A DNA stretch of 64,000 bases from Periplaneta americana (Eukaryota; Arthropoda; Insecta; Blattodea; Blattidae): NCBI RefSeq assembly GCF_040183065.1, contig NC_091120.1, forward strand, positions 19,257,708 through 19,321,707. The letters run 5' to 3'. Shown here piece after piece: positions 1 through 12,280 of the stretch. The notes below the pieces were generated by a model that was given only the letters and a program-made list of their open reading frames with translations, made no database searches and had not been told where the DNA came from. The number at the start of each line of letters is the position of its first letter. The first letter of the stretch is position 1. A program made the translations under genes and the position numbers.

Positions 1-1250
1 GAAGGACAATTTCAATATTGTCATCTCACCAGTGTTAAATAACATTTGTTTTTATTTAATTTTATACATTAATCTGTTATTAATTTCTAATTAACTTATA
101 GTTACTAGCGGCTAATCAGTGTTTGTTTTGATATAGAAGAAAGCAACTGTATTCACATAATATGTTTTAAATAAGTCAACACATTATAACAGAATATAAA
201 TGTACATTACACTTATTTTGACGAATAAAATACATCAAAGTATAGAATGCAGTTGCCGTCTTTAATTTGTGTTATGCTCCTACATTTCTTAGTATAATTC
301 CAAAATACTTAACCATAAAATGTTAAATGAAAGTGAACATTTGTTTTCCTAAGTTAAAACGCACAGTTTGAAGTTAAGTACAGAGTGTTAAAAAAGTTCG
401 TTTACAACATTTCAGAGATTATAGAGAAGGTAAAAACAAACATCTCTTTTATGTGAGGCCTACAAATTTTGTAGTCTCCCGATCATTTCATCAACATCTT
501 TTAGCAGGATAGATTTTACCCTCTACATTTCAAGCTCTACATGCAGCAGCTATACCAAGATGCTATGTCTATTTTCGAAAGCATAGCATACCTGACTTTT
601 TAACTTTAATCTACAAACCACAATGACCTGAAATACTGCAGCTATTGTTTTACTCCCACATGAAAAACCCACTGATGTACTGACATTGTTACTTTGCGTT
701 TTCGCGTTGAAACTAAAAACTGAAGGTTAATAGGTTCAAGAAAAAGTATTTGGCATAAAAAAACCATTCAAAGGGAGTATGTTTCATTATTATGGAAGCA
801 AATAACTTTCAAATGTCTGGTATTCTTCATTGAAAATAAATCTGAAAAAATTTTATTTGAACGTCTAATGAACTTAGTTTGCAGCATTTGCTGCACTAGT
901 TAACTTTTACTAAAAATTGAGAAATTACTATTTTATTTCGTATGTTTCTTTTATTACAATAATATAACTTTTTAATGTGGATTTCTTTTAATTCTCTTGT
1001 GATAACTTTAGAAGTGAATGACACATCGTTTACAGAGTCTTCTTTCATACTGATAATTTAGATAACATTACTTCTAATGCTTTTATTTTATTGCAGTCTA
1101 CCACCGGTTGAGTATTGTTGTTTCTAAAAACATGGTGGTAACTATACCTGTTTTTTTATATGAGTCGTGACAGTTAAGCGGCCAAGCTTGGAACTACAGT
1201 GCTATGTTGCCAATATCGACTACCACGCTGTCACCTGATGAGATTGACGT
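1..1250. other. AT-rich intergenic sequence, no feature recognised
   Basis: No ORF with recognisable content, no clear terminal inverted repeats and no tandem array. It lies downstream of the paralog A gene. Confidence 0.5.
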
Positions 1251-1499
1251 TAGATGGCTGACGTTGAAACATTCATTGACAATTTTATTTACCCGAAGAT
1301 GAAAAAAAACACCATAGCGAATGAAAGACGAAACGTATCATTGTGTGTACAATTGAGAATTTGTTACTTAATGTTGATCAGTATACTGTGCCCTACTACC
1401 TCTAAAAATATTTTCATGTTTACCCTTAACACACTGAATAATGAAAAAGTTATGCTTCGCCTTTGTGACACTCATTTTTTCATAAACGAATCTCTCTCT

Positions 1500-1830
1500 A
1501 GATTAGGTTAAGTTAGGTGAGGTAACGGTGGCTAGGGGCGAGTTAGGGACGACTCTTTGCACGTCGGCCATACTGAGACCTATTGTGCACCCCGAATTTA
1601 TGGGTTGAATCTTGAGATGTACTAGCCCACCGGCCGCATGTGACCTCTCATCCAATGGGGACCCCCTACCCCCCGCCATAAGTTCACACCGCCAAGGTAA
1701 CCGAGCAGCACAGGATCCATTCCAACGGCCCTTCCAAGATGTCGAAGCGCCCTTGGAAGTGCTCTTAAAGGATGATCTGAAATCTAAATTCTTTTTCTGC
1801 ATGGGAAGGGAAATGGACTGTAGCAATGAA
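1500..1830. other. GC-richer block with overlapping short ORFs on both strands, unrecognised
   Basis: The base composition is visibly richer in G and C than its surroundings, and short ORFs overlap on both strands (about 78 and 107 codons). Neither resembles a family I know. It may be part of an old repeat, since it directly precedes the motif near 1835-1865 that recurs inverted near 3285-3320. Confidence 0.35.
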
Positions 1831-2419
1831 AATTCGGTAATTTCCTAGTACCCGGTACTCGTTACATAGGCCAGTTTTACACCAATCCTAAACATATTTA
1901 GTATAACATATTTAGGCCATCCCAAATCCCGACCTCCACCCCTAAGAGCGCCAGTCCTTATAATTATGCTCGTCAGTCAAGGCCTTCTGACAAATAAAAG
2001 CAATTGACAATAGATATCTCAGTCGTGACAACCTCATAAAATATCCTATCAATTGAATAATCGATCTAGCTATGTACAACATAATTATATTATTATATTA
2101 TTACCCATTTCAGCGAGTACTGACGACCACTGCAAAATACGACAATTTGGTCCAGGGAGCATTCTCTTTTGGCACAAGAATGATTTATGTAACATGTTTC
2201 TAAATTAGTCTTTTAAATACCGGTACATTCTTTAATAAATCACTGAAAAAGAAATGTGAACATAGGAAATGGAGTGAGTACAAAATTATTATTATTTTTT
2301 GGCGCATCATTTTTACGTAAATAACGACAAATAAAACGGGATTATTAGCAAGTACGTGCACTGCGTTTGTCAAATGCGCATCACCATGATTCCAAAAGGC
2401 ACTTTTGAGTGCCCGACAC

Positions 2420-3185
2420 CCCGACTTATATTTTATGATGTGTTCTTTCTTGCTTTAGGGGGCTCCGCTCCCTAAAACCCCTCTTGGGGACTTGGCCCCA
2501 AAACCGTCGTGCAATTAATTTATAGTAATTAACCGGTCCATCACATGAGTTGAAGGTACGAGTTACATTTTATAATGTGTTCTTTCTTGTTTTAGGGGGC
2601 GGAGCCCCCTAAAAACCCCTGTTGGGGACTTAGTCCCCAAACCCTTATGCAATTAATTTATAGTAGCCTAATAAACCGGTGCATCACCTTTGGGTTGAAG
2701 GTACGACTTATATTTTATGATGTGTTCTTTCTTGCTTTACGGGACCCCTGTTGGGGACATGGCCCCCAAACCTTCATACAATTAATTTATAGTAATTAAC
2801 CGGTCCATCACATTTGGGTTGAAGGTACAAGTTATATTTTATAATGTGTTCTTTCTTGTCGTAGGGGGCTCCGCCCCCTAAAAATCCCTGTTGGGAACTT
2901 GGCCCCCAAACCTTCATGCAATTAATTTATAGTAATTAACCGGTCCATCGCCTTTCGGTTGAAGGTACGAGTTACATTTTATAAAGTGTTCTTTCTTGTT
3001 TTAGGGGCTCCGCCCCCTAAAAACCCTTGTTGGGGATTTGGCCCCCAAAACTTCATGCAATTAATTTATAGTAATTAACAGGTCCAACACCTTTCGGTTG
3101 AAGGTACGAGTTACATTTTATAATGTGTTCTTTCTTGTTTTAGGGGACTCTGCCCCCTAAAAACCCCTGTTGGGGACTTGGTCTG
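2420..3185. repeat. Tandem array of about 125-145-bp units with GC-rich palindromes
   Basis: The marker TGTTCTTTCTTG recurs at about 2441, 2578, 2723, 2847, 2987 and 3126, giving spacings of 137, 145, 124, 140 and 139 bp. Each unit has a GGGGCTCCGCCCC-like palindrome, a CCCCTGTTGGGGA-like palindrome and an AT-rich stretch containing CAATTAATTTATAGTAATTA. The third unit lacks the GGGGCTCC part. No coding content is visible. Confidence 0.85.
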
Positions 3186-3284
3186 TATCTGTGTAACCGA
3201 TCCGTCATCACAAAAATAGTAAGTATTATCACATCATACGTTACCATGACAATCACATTAGTTAGACCAAAATTGACATAAATA

Positions 3285-3445
3285 ACGAGTACCGGGTACT
3301 AGGAAAATAACGAAAATTCCAACCCGACATTAGCCTAAGTAACTGTGAAAAACCACGGAAAAACCACAGTCGGATTAGTCGGTCCGGGAATCGAACCACG
3401 GACCTGCCGAATGCGAGTCTCCCGCTGAGTTAATCGCTCTCTTAG
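3285..3445 (-). repeat. tRNA-derived SINE-like sequence
   Basis: On the minus strand, 3443-3370 reads like a tRNA 5' region: an A-box-like TTAACTCAGCGGGAGA and a B-box GGTTCGATTCC, preceded by CGGCAGGTCCGT and followed by CCGGACCGAC. A non-tRNA body with repeated TTTTTCC/CACAG motifs follows towards 3290. Poor acceptor-stem pairing and the attached body argue for a SINE and against a functional tRNA gene. Confidence 0.6.
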
Positions 3446-4670
3446 TCAGCGCCATAATGTTTTCAAAACAAGCTGTGTTTATAATATCGTAATGTTTACC
3501 TCACTTTCATGACAGTCAAATATCAATAAATTATAAATTGCGAACATTTCTAGATATAACAGAGGAATTAATTAAATAACATTAAAAAAAACTACGATCA
3601 CTAAATTTGTATCACCTCTTTAGTCAAGACTTACTTGAAAAGAAATCATAAGATAGTACTATGAAGAATTTTCGTACATACCTCCAAAAATTGCGTCTAC
3701 TTTATTTACGTCCTTGTCATCCGCACAAGCTTTGACTGTATGAAGGGAGTCAAGCACAGGCTTTGGAATTATGGAGCACATCATCTCGACTGATAGCGTT
3801 TACAAGTCTGACACGAAAAATTAGTTAGCCTGGATTTATATAACAATCACTTGGTGTGAAGGTCGCCGTTATCTGTACTCAGGGAATTAGGGGATATCAC
3901 GTCAGTATCTTTTAGCTTTCACTACATGATCTCTTGTTACATCATTTAACCTTGAGCTTGAATAAAATATTAAATTCAGATTAATATTATGATGACTGAA
4001 ATAAAATTAAGCATTAATCTGAAAGATACATGCCTACAAATTTTGAAGGGTAGAAGTTTTGAACGTCCTAGTTGTAAAATAAATTAAAAAAAAAAAGCTA
4101 TTGTGAGTAGATAACAACTTAACGACATAAACGCACTGGGCCTATGCATTCTGTAACAAGCCCTAGACCTTAAAATTTTCACACCTCTACACGGAAGTGA
4201 GTAATTCAATCACCAGCTGGAGGACACTTTGATAGTAAGTGTAATATGGAGTATTTTTAACGACTCTTTTAAGTTAAGAGTCTATTCAGAGTTTACGATA
4301 TGATAATGGGCAATATGAAATAGGCCTAATAACGGAATATGGATGGCAAAGTGAACTTAAGTAGTAAAAAACTGAATTCTAGATAAGAAAATTTCTGTGG
4401 TAAACAAACATTTGATTCGAAATGTATTACGCCGCCGTGATACGTAACATGATTTGTCTTATTATTGCAGCACGCGAACTGTTCACGTGCGTTTGGTACA
4501 GTCTGTCAATATGGAAATTACGAAATTATAGTTATTATGAAGAATTTGCAGATAGGCACTGAATTCAATAAAGTAATGCATTTTTTTAATAATACATTGT
4601 CGATTACTTTCCGATTTTTCCACACAAGAACGATGTGGAGGTAAATAAACATTTGACAAGTTTAATAAAC
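3446..4670. other. AT-rich sequence without recognised feature
   Basis: No coding or structured repeat signal recognised before the Penelope-like insertion. Confidence 0.4.
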
Positions 4671-4681
4671 TTTATTACGCA

Positions 4682-5752
4682 TCCATTTTGATTCTTGCGT
4701 ACACTACTTTTAACACTTCAATATAATTAACTGATTAACTAGCGGATTTATTCGTATTAATTATGTAAGTTTGTGCGGCTTACAACTGTTTCGGTGCTGA
4801 TCACACTATCCTCAGAGCCTACTAGATCTCGGCGTCATCTCGAACTTCTCTGCCTGTTATGTGGGTGCGTTTGATTATTGAAAGGTGTTGAAGAGTGGAG
4901 TCAAATAGTTTATGTGTACTGAAATTGATCTGTGTGTTGAGAATTTGATCGGGGTGTGTTTTAGTGTGTTTGTATATTTCGTATTGTTCTAGTGTGTTGA
5001 GTTTTTGGTTCTTGGGTTGTATGTGTAGGATTTCCATGTCTGTATTTACGTTATTGTATGTATGGTTAGCATTGGTTATGTGATCGGCGTATGTAGATGT
5101 ATTGTGTCCTCTGGTTATTGCTTTAATGTGTTCTTCAAGAAATACATCACACCAACATATGAAAACAAAAGCACACATAAGATCGCATCTTCATTCAGAA
5201 AGTAGAAATACAACATAGCATACAGAACAGAAAACACACTACAAAGACATCTCAACACACAAAAAACACAAACAAATAAGTACGACCACACAGGTGTATA
5301 CAAACTCACATGTAATAGTTACGACAAGTTCTACATTGGACAGACAGGCAGATCATTCCAAACACGCTACAAAGAACACATTAAAGCAATAACCAGAGGA
5401 CACAATACATCTACATACGCCTATCACATAACCAATGCTAACCATACATACAGTAACATAAATGCGGACATGGAAATCCTACACATACAACCCAAGAACC
5501 AAAAACTCAACACACTAGAACAATACGAAATATACAAACACACCCCGATCAAATTCTCAACACACAGATCAATTTCAGTACACACACACTATTTGACTCC
5601 ATTATTCAACACCTTTCAACAATCAAACGCACCCACATAACAGGCAGAGATCTAGTAGGCTCTGAGGATGGTGTGATGAAGCACCGAAACAGCTGTAAGC
5701 CTCACAAACTTCCATAATTAAGACGAGTACGTCCGCTAGTTAATCAATTAAT
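4682..5752 (+). mobile_element. Penelope-like retroelement, 5'-truncated, with inverted 3'-end arm
   Basis: The plus-strand part (about 5165-5710) encodes a decayed GIY-YIG endonuclease domain: GVYKLTCN, then FYIGQTGRSFQTRYKEHI, then MEILHIQPKNQKLNTLEQYE. This is the C-terminal domain typical of Penelope-like elements. The left part (about 4690-5145) is an inverted copy of the 3' portion, readable on the minus strand. An 11-bp direct repeat TTTATTACGCA lies at 4671-4681 and 5753-5763, consistent with a target-site duplication around the whole palindromic insertion. Stops and the absence of the RT domain make it non-autonomous. Family assignment rests on the GIY-YIG motif and the CCGAAAC-type 3' end. 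Confidence 0.8.
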
Positions 5753-6400
5753 TTTATTACGCAGTTGTCTTAATGCTGCTGTCTGTGTAGAGTCCACCAC
5801 GCTACAGCACAGATTCCGATCTCTATAGTGCTAAGTGTTTTTGTTCACTGTTTATGTTCAGTATAATAATGTTTTTATGCTACTGCACGTAGAAGAGGTA
5901 AGTCTCGCTCTTTCGTAACCCTACAAAACTAAGGCTCGGTATTACTCGCGAAATTTTATAGGTTATGTTAGGTTGTGACGCAGGTTATAGTTGCATGGAA
6001 TGCAACAGTACGACCTACTTCAGAAAGTACCAATATTAATTTTGTGAGAATGGATTTATGATAACTCATGTCTGCCTTCTGAACGTATCACGAATCTCGG
6101 TTCATGATTTTATCATATTTCACTTGTCTAAATTATCATAAACGATCAACATCTCGATAAGGAAATGCGAACTAATTTCTAGCGCGTAGGTACGTCAACA
6201 CTACACGATAGGACAACACGCATGATTTGATACGAAGCTTTAAAACAGAGTTTTTTTTAGTGTTCAGTCGCACACAATTTTTGCAGTAATAAACCAATAT
6301 GTGAAGTAATAAAACAAATTTTGCGCAGTAATAAAAGCTAAAAGGTAACAACAGATACAAAGCGAAAGCAATAGCCTTGTATTCATGGAAATTTTCATTG

Positions 6401-6631
6401 TAGTCCCGTCGCTCTTATTTCCGGTAGCCAATCACGTTGCAAGTCGGCTACATTTAAACATGTGCGTCTTGTCATTCGCTGTTGATTTCGTTATGGACTT
6501 CCTAAGGCTCTATAGATACTGGATATAATCGTCCGCCATTTTCGTTCTTTTCTTGCCGTTTGCAGCAAGCAGACGAGAATTTACAACAGTACAAATTTTA
6601 ATTCCGCGCTCTTTTAGGTGTATTTGTTTAA

Positions 6632-6679
<48 letters not shown>

Positions 6680-7496
6680 CATAATAATAATAATAGAATC
6701 AAGGGTAACAATCGACTTAGAGCCATGCAGCTGGATACTCCAGTAATTAAACCTTCAACAAACAGTGCAACATTTGAGCCACATAGTACATTAAACATTA
6801 TGGTCAACAATTGATTTCGTTAGGTATACAAAAGCTATCTCAGCATTCACTTAGCTATTTATTTTTAAGTTTCTCACATTAAATATTATAACAAGAACGT
6901 AATCGACAGATTGAATTTTTCTCCGGCAGCGAGTCCCACAAAGCGCGGGGCCTGGGGAGACCGCCGAAGGGCCAGCCTTTCTATGAGAATCCACAGTTCT
7001 AACAGACCTAAGTTGTTACCCTGCAAACTGAGGTCCGCGCATATGTTACTCCCAGTAACCGGGAAACTAGTACGGTACAGATTTCGAATAGGAATCACTT
7101 TTAAAAGTAATTCTTTCTAAACATTTCTCTCGCTTTGACTCCCATCTAAAGTTAAAAATAGAAAAACTTTTGAAGGTGCCAATGTCTATTTTGAACATGG
7201 ACTTCGAAGTTAGTAATTTTTTCTCCCTTCCCAAAAAACATTTTGATTTCGAATTTTTTCTATGCTTTCCTTAGATATTTATCTATGAAACTTAAAATTT
7301 ACAATGCGATTATCATAGGTGCTACGACGTGATAATGTTTAACGTTGCGGAAAATAGCGTCGTCTGCTAACCGCAACTGGCAATGAAAGAACTAAAATGG
7401 CGAACGATTATATGTACCTGCTCTTTATAGAACCTACTCTTACTAGGACGTAAGCAAAGAGGCGGAGCCACGCCGGAAATAACAGCGACGTGACTA
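6401..7496. mobile_element. Long-inverted-repeat (foldback-like) DNA element, copy 1
   Basis: The left end TAGTCCCGTCGCTCTTATTT and the reverse complement of the right end TATAGTCACGTCGCTGTTATT match, and the similarity extends roughly 180 bp inward (shared blocks CGCCATTTT and GCAGACGA). The interior has an AAT microsatellite and an unrelated GC-richer block at 6905-7090. A second copy lies at 15782-16210. The target-site duplication is not clear. No transposase is visible, so it would be non-autonomous. Confidence 0.6.
6632..6695. repeat. (AAT)n microsatellite
   Basis: Run of AAT triplets with one interruption, inside the foldback element. Confidence 0.9.
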
Positions 7497-8615
7497 TATA
7501 TTCAGTTACAATAAATAGAAAAGTACAGGGACATCATTTTATTTTACTTGCATTTTTATTGTACCTGCATTCCTGAATGTACTTCACTCTCACCCCTTCA
7601 CTAATGTCCTTGCTCCCATCAGACACACAAACTTATGGCCGCTGTTGCGTTCAAAATCTTCATGCACTGAAGTAAACACTGCAGTGTATAGTGTGTTTCA
7701 TAAATATGATTGCGTTTTCTATAGAAGAAAGAACCTATATTAATAATATCGTACTAAAAAATTATATTCAAGAAACGATAAATTCAATTTCAGAGAATAT
7801 GCTTCAAAATGTTTTTAATAATATGCGTACTGAATTGAAGCCTGCATTGTAATGAACGGCAACCATTTTCAGTAACTTGTTTAAAAATTCATATTAGCTT
7901 TTTTTGAATTGAGTTGGCTAGAAGCAAAGGAATGCTAGTGACATTTGTAATAACATGAGTTAAGTGCATCCAGTGTAAGCAAAAGTATCTAAAATTTTAG
8001 TGGCAAAGGGATATTTTAATCGCATCACACATTAAAATTTAAATAAGAATTTCACTCATTTTACGAAAGCTTAAATATTTAAACCCCATTTTCTCAAAAG
8101 TAACTTAAGTGCACTTACAGCCCTTTACTTATGAGCTCCTCAATTTAAATGCACTCTCTATATTGTACGAGTATGTTAACATCAATAATTAATATGCTAA
8201 ATAAAGTAGACATTACATAACGAACATAGCCGCCTAAAAAGTTAAGTTTTTTTTTATATGTTACTACTCTACTGTATTTTGATAAATTCCGTAAAAGTGA
8301 TGATCAAACTGAAAATCGTAATATGGTATTTCCCTACAACATAAATGGATACACTACTTTTCTCTCCTCCTATTACCTAGTGAAATGATTTGTTTACATA
8401 TTGCAGTAGTAACATCAAACTCCTGTAATGGAAGGGGGCAACAGTGTTTCCGAGTATAGCCAGGTTAATGTTAAAAATGTTGGTAAAAATAAAGTGATAT
8501 CCCTGTACAAGTAATGTAAACAATTGTACAAATCTCGGATTTTATCTCTGCCGGTGGGCGACGTCATAATCGCGGCGGAGAAGTAGAGAGAAACAACCGT
8601 TGCGGTTGTACGTAC
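7497..8615. other. Sequence without recognised feature
   Basis: AT-rich sequence with only short ORFs. I found no matches to the repeat families seen elsewhere in the window. Confidence 0.35.
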
Positions 8616-8794
8616 CACAGTCTAGTATATACAGTCAGGAAGCTTGAGTTGTTGAGGGTACTAGGAACAATAGACTGTGCCGGTACTATTTCGCATTGCC
8701 TGTGATGAGGCGATAGTAGCGATCCCAGTGGTTAGCAGCTGTCTATGGATGCATATTCCGAACGTATTGAGCTTCGTGACTGTATATACTAGAC
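8616..8794. mobile_element. Short TIR element (MITE family M1), copy 1
   Basis: Terminal inverted repeat CACAGTCTAGTATATACAGT followed by a CAnGAAGCT-type block; about 180 bp. The same family occurs intact at 38277-38459 (same orientation class, reversed) and interrupted at 20599-21371. Here the right end is cut by the hAT-like element starting at 8795. Confidence 0.75.
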
Positions 8795-10054
8795 CAGACG
8801 TCTCCAAAAGCTTACTCGCGAGTACGCCCCTGAACGGAACCGAAGCCAGTACGTAATGAGCGCGCTCCGCCTCACCCATCCCCACCTGTACTGTACTCAA
8901 TGTTTATGCGCAAACGAAGAGCAGTGGCGGACTGCTATTATCATTGTGTTGGTCGGAGTGTTCCACCGTATCATAATGGCTTCTAATCATGGACGTAGTA
9001 CATTCAAGGATGAATAGGAAGAAAAAAATTTTTGTGTGTAGTGGGGAGAATGTGAAATGCTTAATTTGTTCGGAAATTCTTAAGGGTGTATTAAAATTCA
9101 ACATGCGACGATAATACTCGACTCTTCACAAAGAATATCATACAATTACAGGCATACTGGACACGTGAAAATAATTTATTTTGGGGCTATCTGTATGACT
9201 GTTGGTTATACTCGTACATAATAATCAGTATATTACAATACGTTTACACTCAATTCCGCTTGACAAACATATGTTTTTCGTTTAATTTTAGGTGAAATGC
9301 GTAGGCCTACAAATATTTTGATAAATATAAAACAATAAAATACAGACACAAATCACAGACGTGTCCTTAGTCTTAAACAAAAAAGACTTCTTGCTAGTTG
9401 TGTTCTATCTTGGAATATTGAAAAATCAATGAAGCTCTTTACACAAGCATCATTTGTAAAATCGTGAATACAGAACGTTACTAAAATACTGTATCCAGAA
9501 CAAAGTCATAGTTTAAGAAAATTAAATTGTTTCCAATTACAGTTCAGAGAAGGAATTTCAAGATTGTAAATGTAATTGAATCTGAAGTCGAAACCACAAT
9601 TAACCAGTTTGTAGCTTACTCACTTGCATTGGACGAAAGCACAGATAGAAATGACAAAGCTCGCCTAGCCATTTTCATCCGAGGAGTTAATAAACATGTT
9701 ACTGTGTCTGAATGTCTTCTAGATGTAATTACAAAATACAACTGGAGAAGATCTTTTCCAGGCACTGAAAGGCACCATAGAATAGAAGAGGTTGAATTTG
9801 CAATGGCTTGTGCCAATAGCAACAGACGGGGCGCCAGCTTCATAGTATGCCAAAATAATATACAAACGTAAGATATTTCTTTTTCTTTTGATTTTATTAT
9901 TTGTAAACATAAGCAGACCGTTGCCGCGATCCCCCACTGACCGTTCCCATCTGTTGAGATACGAGTCTCTCTCCCTTCTCTAGCCTTACAGCACACTGTG
10001 CTCGGCGGGCAGCATCGAGAGTACGAATGACGATACGCTTTTTGGAGACCTCTG
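8795..10054 (+). pseudogene. Degenerate hAT-superfamily transposase (BED-finger, GTF2IRD2/ZBED-like)
   Basis: Plus-strand remnants in several frames. A BED-type zinc finger near 9020-9125 reads KKKIFVCSGENVKCLICSE and then MRR-stop-YSTLHKEY. A segment near 9405-9505 reads SWNIEKSMKLFTQASFVKS. At 9590-9720 FVAYSLALDESTD and RLAIFIRGV appear, followed by a frameshifted EDLFQALKGTI and PIATDGAPAS. These are hallmarks of the ZBED-type hAT transposases. The ends CAGACGTCTCC and the reverse complement CAGAGGTCTCC behave as short hAT TIRs at 8795 and 10054, but no matching 8-bp duplication is seen. Stops and frameshifts make it non-functional. Confidence 0.7.
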
Positions 10055-10161
10055 TTGTAACGTATCTAAATATCTGACTTAGGCCAATGCCAATTGTTCT
10101 TTTTTTGTTATGTCCTGTGTTGTATCTGTAATTATTGAAAAGAATGAGGCAGCTTTAATGT

Positions 10162-10163
<2 letters not shown>

Positions 10164-10239
<76 letters not shown>

Positions 10240-10240
10240 A
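10164..10240. repeat. (AAT)n microsatellite
   Basis: About 75 bp of AAT triplets. Confidence 0.9.
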
Positions 10241-10465
10241 TTTCTTTTTCAACTGCACGGGATAAAACGTTATTTACTCATTTTGAATAGAAGGACTTAG
10301 GTACTTTTGTGTATATTTTGGTTTATTTATGCGATGGCGTAATACAGGATCGTACTTTGCGAGAAGTTCGATGATTGCTAAAAAGTTTCCACTGTTTGAT
10401 TTTCCAATTTATTCCTTATGTCCCCAAAAAGCTAGATTATTGGATGTCATAGTTAACGGCACATT

Positions 10466-10722
10466 CCACACCTGTGGAATAACGGTTAGCGCGTCTGGCC
10501 GCGAAACCAGGTGGCCTGGGTTCGATTTCCGGTCGGGGCAAGTTACCTGGTTGAGGTTTTTTAGGGGTTTTCCCTCAGCCCAATATGAGCAAATGCTGGG
10601 TAACTATCGGTGTTGGACCCCAGACTCATTTCACCGGCATTATCACCTTCATCTCATTCAGACGCTAAATAACCCAAGATGTTGATAAAGCGTCGTAAAA
10701 TAACCTACTAAAATAAAAAATA
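10466..10722 (+). repeat. tRNA-derived SINE (family S1), copy 1
   Basis: Starts ACACCTGTGGAATAACGG. An A-box-like GGTTAGCGCGTCTGG and B-box GGTTCGATTTCC are followed by a conserved body (TGAGGTTTTTT, TCATTTCACCGGCATTATCA) and the A-rich tail CCTACTAAAATAAA. Copies of the same family lie at 46055-46316 (+) and 50915-51177 (-). Confidence 0.85.
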
Positions 10723-11410
10723 AATTCACGATGCTTTCAAGAACCTGTTTCCATATCTTTTCACTTTTCTTTAGTTCTGAATCCATACCGCTTCAACTGT
10801 GTCTTCTTACGCCACGAATTGAAAACGACGCATGCGTTCAAATGTGCGCAACTAGTTTCGTGTCGCACTATACTTTTGGTTAATCATCTCCAATCTCGGA
10901 CCCCTTCCCTCCAAGCTGAAGACGACTTCTGCTGTCCAAAGAGTCAAAATGGTTTACAATAAACAGAGTCATTTTTAATTAAATAACACAACCATTATCT
11001 CCTAATTATTTGCCCTGTCAATGTGAATTTATCGTAATATTTCGTGGAAAAGGATCTGTTATCCTGCTTAGGATCTTTAGGGAAAGGACCCGCTGTCTCT
11101 GGCTAATAAGGATTTTATCTAACGAAGAACTCTTTAGTTTCATTATCTACTTCTAACTCATAATCTGCACGATCATTAGAATACTCTGCAACTGCGATAT
11201 TGGTAGGCCTAATTACATTTAAGACAATTTTGTTACAATCTCCTTTTTCGCTAATGCTTTCACAATTGCTGTCTCTACTAACATCTATTTCTATATCACC
11301 CATAAATAGGTCGAAATATGTAAACAAGGTGTACGTTAGAATTTAACACAGAAAAGTTTTATCATACATATTCCAAAGTGATACATTGTTAAAAGTTGTG
11401 TAATCAAGAT

Positions 11411-11459
<49 letters not shown>

Positions 11460-12109
11460 TGACCACTAAGCATGTGTTTCTATAATTCTTCTGTACGTGC
11501 ATGAATATTAATATTTTTAGATCTTCTCCCTAGAAGGATAAAATTATTAGGTTTTATCTCACTTTCAATCTTCTTAATCTTTAGATGAGGGTAACTATTT
11601 ACCGGTATTAGTTATTCATTTAATAATAATATTGTAGAAAAATTGATTCAATATTATGTGCCAACGAACAGTTAACCACCAGGAAGAAGAGAAAGATGAG
11701 ATAAATAAATGTAAAGAAGTCAGCTTCCTAATGGGCTTTGAAATATCTCGTGCTCTAAAGCCTTTTAATAGAACAGAATTTTTCAAAAGAGTAATGATTC
11801 AAATAACTTAAAAAACATGTCCATAAGAAGTTTTAATCTTTCGTAATGTGGGGGTTAATTTAGTTGGTTTTTTGTTTAATCTGCTTATTTCAAAGATAAC
11901 TTCAACCTGCTTCACTATCTGAGGTTTTCCTTTCAGAAGGAGGCAGTTTTTCAGTCTATGCTACATTGACAAAAGAGCATTGCTGTTAATATTAATTTTG
12001 GTCAATGTTTTGTTTTATGTCAGGTTCATCAAAATACACGTTAAATGATATTAAAAGTGTGATTATTAATAATTTATTGAAATAAAATAATTACAGTTTC
12101 AACAATTCA
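10723..12109. other. Sequence without recognised gene; includes a 48-bp (ATT)n run at 11411-11458
   Basis: A 70-codon ORF at 11115-11327 on the minus strand is rich in Asp, Glu and Asn and unrecognised, and there is nothing to support it as a gene. The rest is AT-rich. Confidence 0.4.
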
Positions 12110-12280
12110 TGAAACCACAACAAAAAGCTAAAGAAAAAATTTGTAGGTTAGGTTGCCATATTGCTAATGAAATTATGGTCATGTTACAGAAATATTTTGG
12201 TGATAATTTAACCTCAGAAGATTTATGGCCCCGAAGATCACCATATCTCATTCCTGAAGATCTTTCCCCTAGGATATAGT
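12110..12280 (+). pseudogene. Fragment of a mariner-type transposase
   Basis: The plus-strand frame reads IANEIMVMLQKYFGDN and LTSEDLWPRRSPYLIPEDL, which resembles the mariner-superfamily block LWPPRSPDLTPxD containing the third catalytic acidic residue. Here the conserved Asp positions are partly changed. No ends were found. Resemblance is over a short segment only. Confidence 0.4.

Noticed and set aside
1503-1848. Overlapping ORFs on opposite strands in a GC-richer block
   Set aside because: No recognisable domains, no splice or start evidence, and both strands are open by composition.
11115-11327. 70-codon acidic ORF
   Set aside because: Length is expected by chance in this sequence and no family resemblance or neighbouring exon was seen.
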